Under the pieces are notes generated by a model that ran no database searches, was not told the origin of the DNA, and worked only from the letters and a program-made list of their open reading frames with translations. Source: an uncultured Butyrivibrio sp. (GTDB taxonomy: Bacteria; Bacillota; Clostridia; Lachnospirales; Lachnospiraceae). From it: a DNA stretch of 37,874 nucleotides. The position numbers were made by a program, and so were the translations under genes. Positions 37,064-37,874 of this stretch are shown here, one piece after another (the first letter of the stretch is position 1; each line of letters opens with the position of its first letter). Location of the stretch: the NCBI GenBank assembly GCA_910577605.1, contig CAJTON010000005.1, positions 1-37,874 of the forward strand, read 5' to 3'.

Positions 37064-37874
37064 TTATTTATCCGTGAAATCCTCCGCGCCTTCGGAATAA
37101 ATAAGCTTATAATCACTGTCTACGAATACGGCGCAGACTCCGTCAAGTCCGTTGACAAACCGCAGCGCCTTTTCCTGCCCCATCACGAAACACGCGGTGC
37201 TTAGCGCGTCACATAAGCATGAATCCTCCGCTATTATTGTGACAGATAAAAGACCGTTGTCACACGGAAATCCCGTCTCCGGATCAAGTATATGATGATA
37301 AAGCCTGCCGTCTTCATAAAAAGCCCTCTCATATACCCCTGAGGTCACGACGCTCAGACCTGAAGCCTTCAGCGCGCACAACACGTCGTCCGCCTCTCCG
37401 AAGGGTCTCTGCACTCCGATACGAAAGTCCTTCCCGTCCGGCTTCTTTCCTATGCAGAGAACATTGCCTCCGAGATATATAAGCGCGCTTTTGATTCCCT
37501 CGCCCTCAAGATATTCTTTTATCCTTTCGGCAATATATCCCTTTGCGAACGCTCCGAGGTCAAGCCTCGCTCCGTTAAGTTCTATTCTTCCGTCTCCGAT
37601 TTCCACGTTTCGGTAATCAACATGCTCAAGCGCGTCCTCAATATGCCCGCGTTCAGGGACCGAAGGCGACTCTCCTCCGAAATCCCATAGGGAAGTCAAA
37701 GGCTCAACAGTTATGTCTAAAGCGCCCTCCGTCATCTCACAATACCGCAGCGCAAGCTCTAAAGCCTCTGCAAGTTTTTTGTCTTCCTCGGTCTTTATAT
37801 CAAGAAAACCTTTTTCATTAAGTTCATAAAGTTTTGAATCCGCGGAAGTTCTGCTGAATATATCCTCATAATAT
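37064..37874 (-). CDS. apbE: FAD:protein FMN transferase ApbE (5' end beyond window)
   Basis: Attaches FMN to Thr or Ser in flavoproteins such as NqrC/RnfG subunits, usually outside the membrane. The frame stays open to the window edge: the residues before ATG 37735 (F-S-R-T-S-A-D-S-K-L-Y-E-L-N-E) match the ApbE N-terminal part, so 37735 is not the start and the signal peptide is off the edge. Visible are G-A-L-D-I-T-V-E-P-L near the Mg site, L-G-A-F-A-K-G-Y-I-A-E, L-I-Y-L-G-G-N, H-H-I-L-D-P-E-T-G-F-P, and the C-terminal D-A-L-S-T-A-C-F-V-M-G with metal ligands. No Rnf or Nqr gene is in the window. It is followed 54 bases on by the AAA gene. Confidence 0.92.
   Translation of the reverse strand, partial: YYEDIFSRTSADSKLYELNEKGFLDIKTEEDKKLAEALELALRYCEMTEGALDITVEPLTSLWDFGGESPSVPERGHIEDALEHVDYRNVEIGDGRIELNGARLDLGAFAKGYIAERIKEYLEGEGIKSALIYLGGNVLCIGKKPDGKDFRIGVQRPFGEADDVLCALKASGLSVVTSGVYERAFYEDGRLYHHILDPETGFPCDNGLLSVTIIAEDSCLCDALSTACFVMGQEKALRFVNGLDGVCAVFVDSDYKLIYSEGAEDFTDK

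Noticed and set aside
1..37874. CRISPR arrays, tRNA or rRNA genes, insertion sequences, prophage
   Set aside because: No regularly spaced repeats, cloverleaf-like segments, transposase or phage-type frames were seen on either strand.

Overview
The window reads as chromosomal DNA of a spore-forming anaerobic member of the Clostridia (Lachnospiraceae-like is my best guess; this is inference). The evidence is the sporulation/division block yabO(rlbA)-yabP-yabQ-divIC-spoIIE-tilS-hpt-ftsH in its usual Firmicutes order, an IscU/NifS/MnmA operon under a cysteine-bearing Rrf2 regulator, LarE, a type III pantothenate kinase, strong AGGAGG ribosome sites, and several TTG/GTG starts. Almost every gene is on the minus strand. 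I see no tRNA, rRNA, CRISPR array or insertion sequence. No gene-free stretch exceeds 300 bases; the longest is 23585-23871.

Layout, low to high coordinate. 1-3180: a short-chain dehydrogenase (+) converging on an esterase that is translationally coupled to an alanine/glycine:cation symporter. 3400-5773: a compact MarR - ABC ATPase - ABC permease drug-export cassette with its own promoter, a likely autoregulatory palindrome and a terminator-like hairpin inside the unit. 5825-8250: cysK and metY, a sulfur-assimilation operon. 8274-11755: nifS-iscU-mnmA-pcp, for cysteine desulfuration, Fe-S assembly and tRNA thiolation. The metY and nifS promoters share a TTCC-N13-GGA dyad, a probable target of the Rrf2 protein encoded at 11774-12217. 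12236-13835: degV (with rrf2 behind it) divergent from a tetR gene. 13800-14706: a SPOR-like mini-protein and an ECF sigma factor without an adjacent anti-sigma gene. 14857-18960: methionine aminopeptidase (+) converging on a three-gene unit (spermidine-synthase-like membrane protein, LarE, and a sigma-A-like protein that has lost its promoter-reading parts). 19121-21371 (+): an ECF vitamin-transporter S component with a class V aminotransferase, then a PadR regulator with palindromic operators.

21479-23584 is a cytoplasmic GH13 alpha-glucan hydrolase with its own promoter and a terminator that overlaps its stop codon. 23661-23866 is a non-coding interval holding a near-copy of the PadR operator over a candidate promoter, C-rich tracts and a strong terminator; it may encode a small RNA. 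23872-29964 is ftsH, hpt, tilS, a short soluble SpoIIE, divIC, yabQ and yabP. The spoIIE promoter has 21 bp between -35 and -10 with Spo0A-box-like sequence on the -35, as known for Bacillus subtilis spoIIE. A plus-strand gene of unknown function (30195-30710) separates yabP from its usual neighbour yabO. 31119-37874: HU, CoaX, a protein with two degenerate GGDEF domains around a GAF domain, a trigger-factor-like lipoprotein foldase, a SpoVK/CbbX-type AAA ATPase, and an ApbE flavin transferase that runs off the right edge.

The most notable items are the soluble SpoIIE and its promoter, the sigma-like protein lacking DNA-binding regions, the non-coding locus after ftsH, the shared Rrf2-type operator, and the doubly degenerate GGDEF protein. 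None has been tested by database search.
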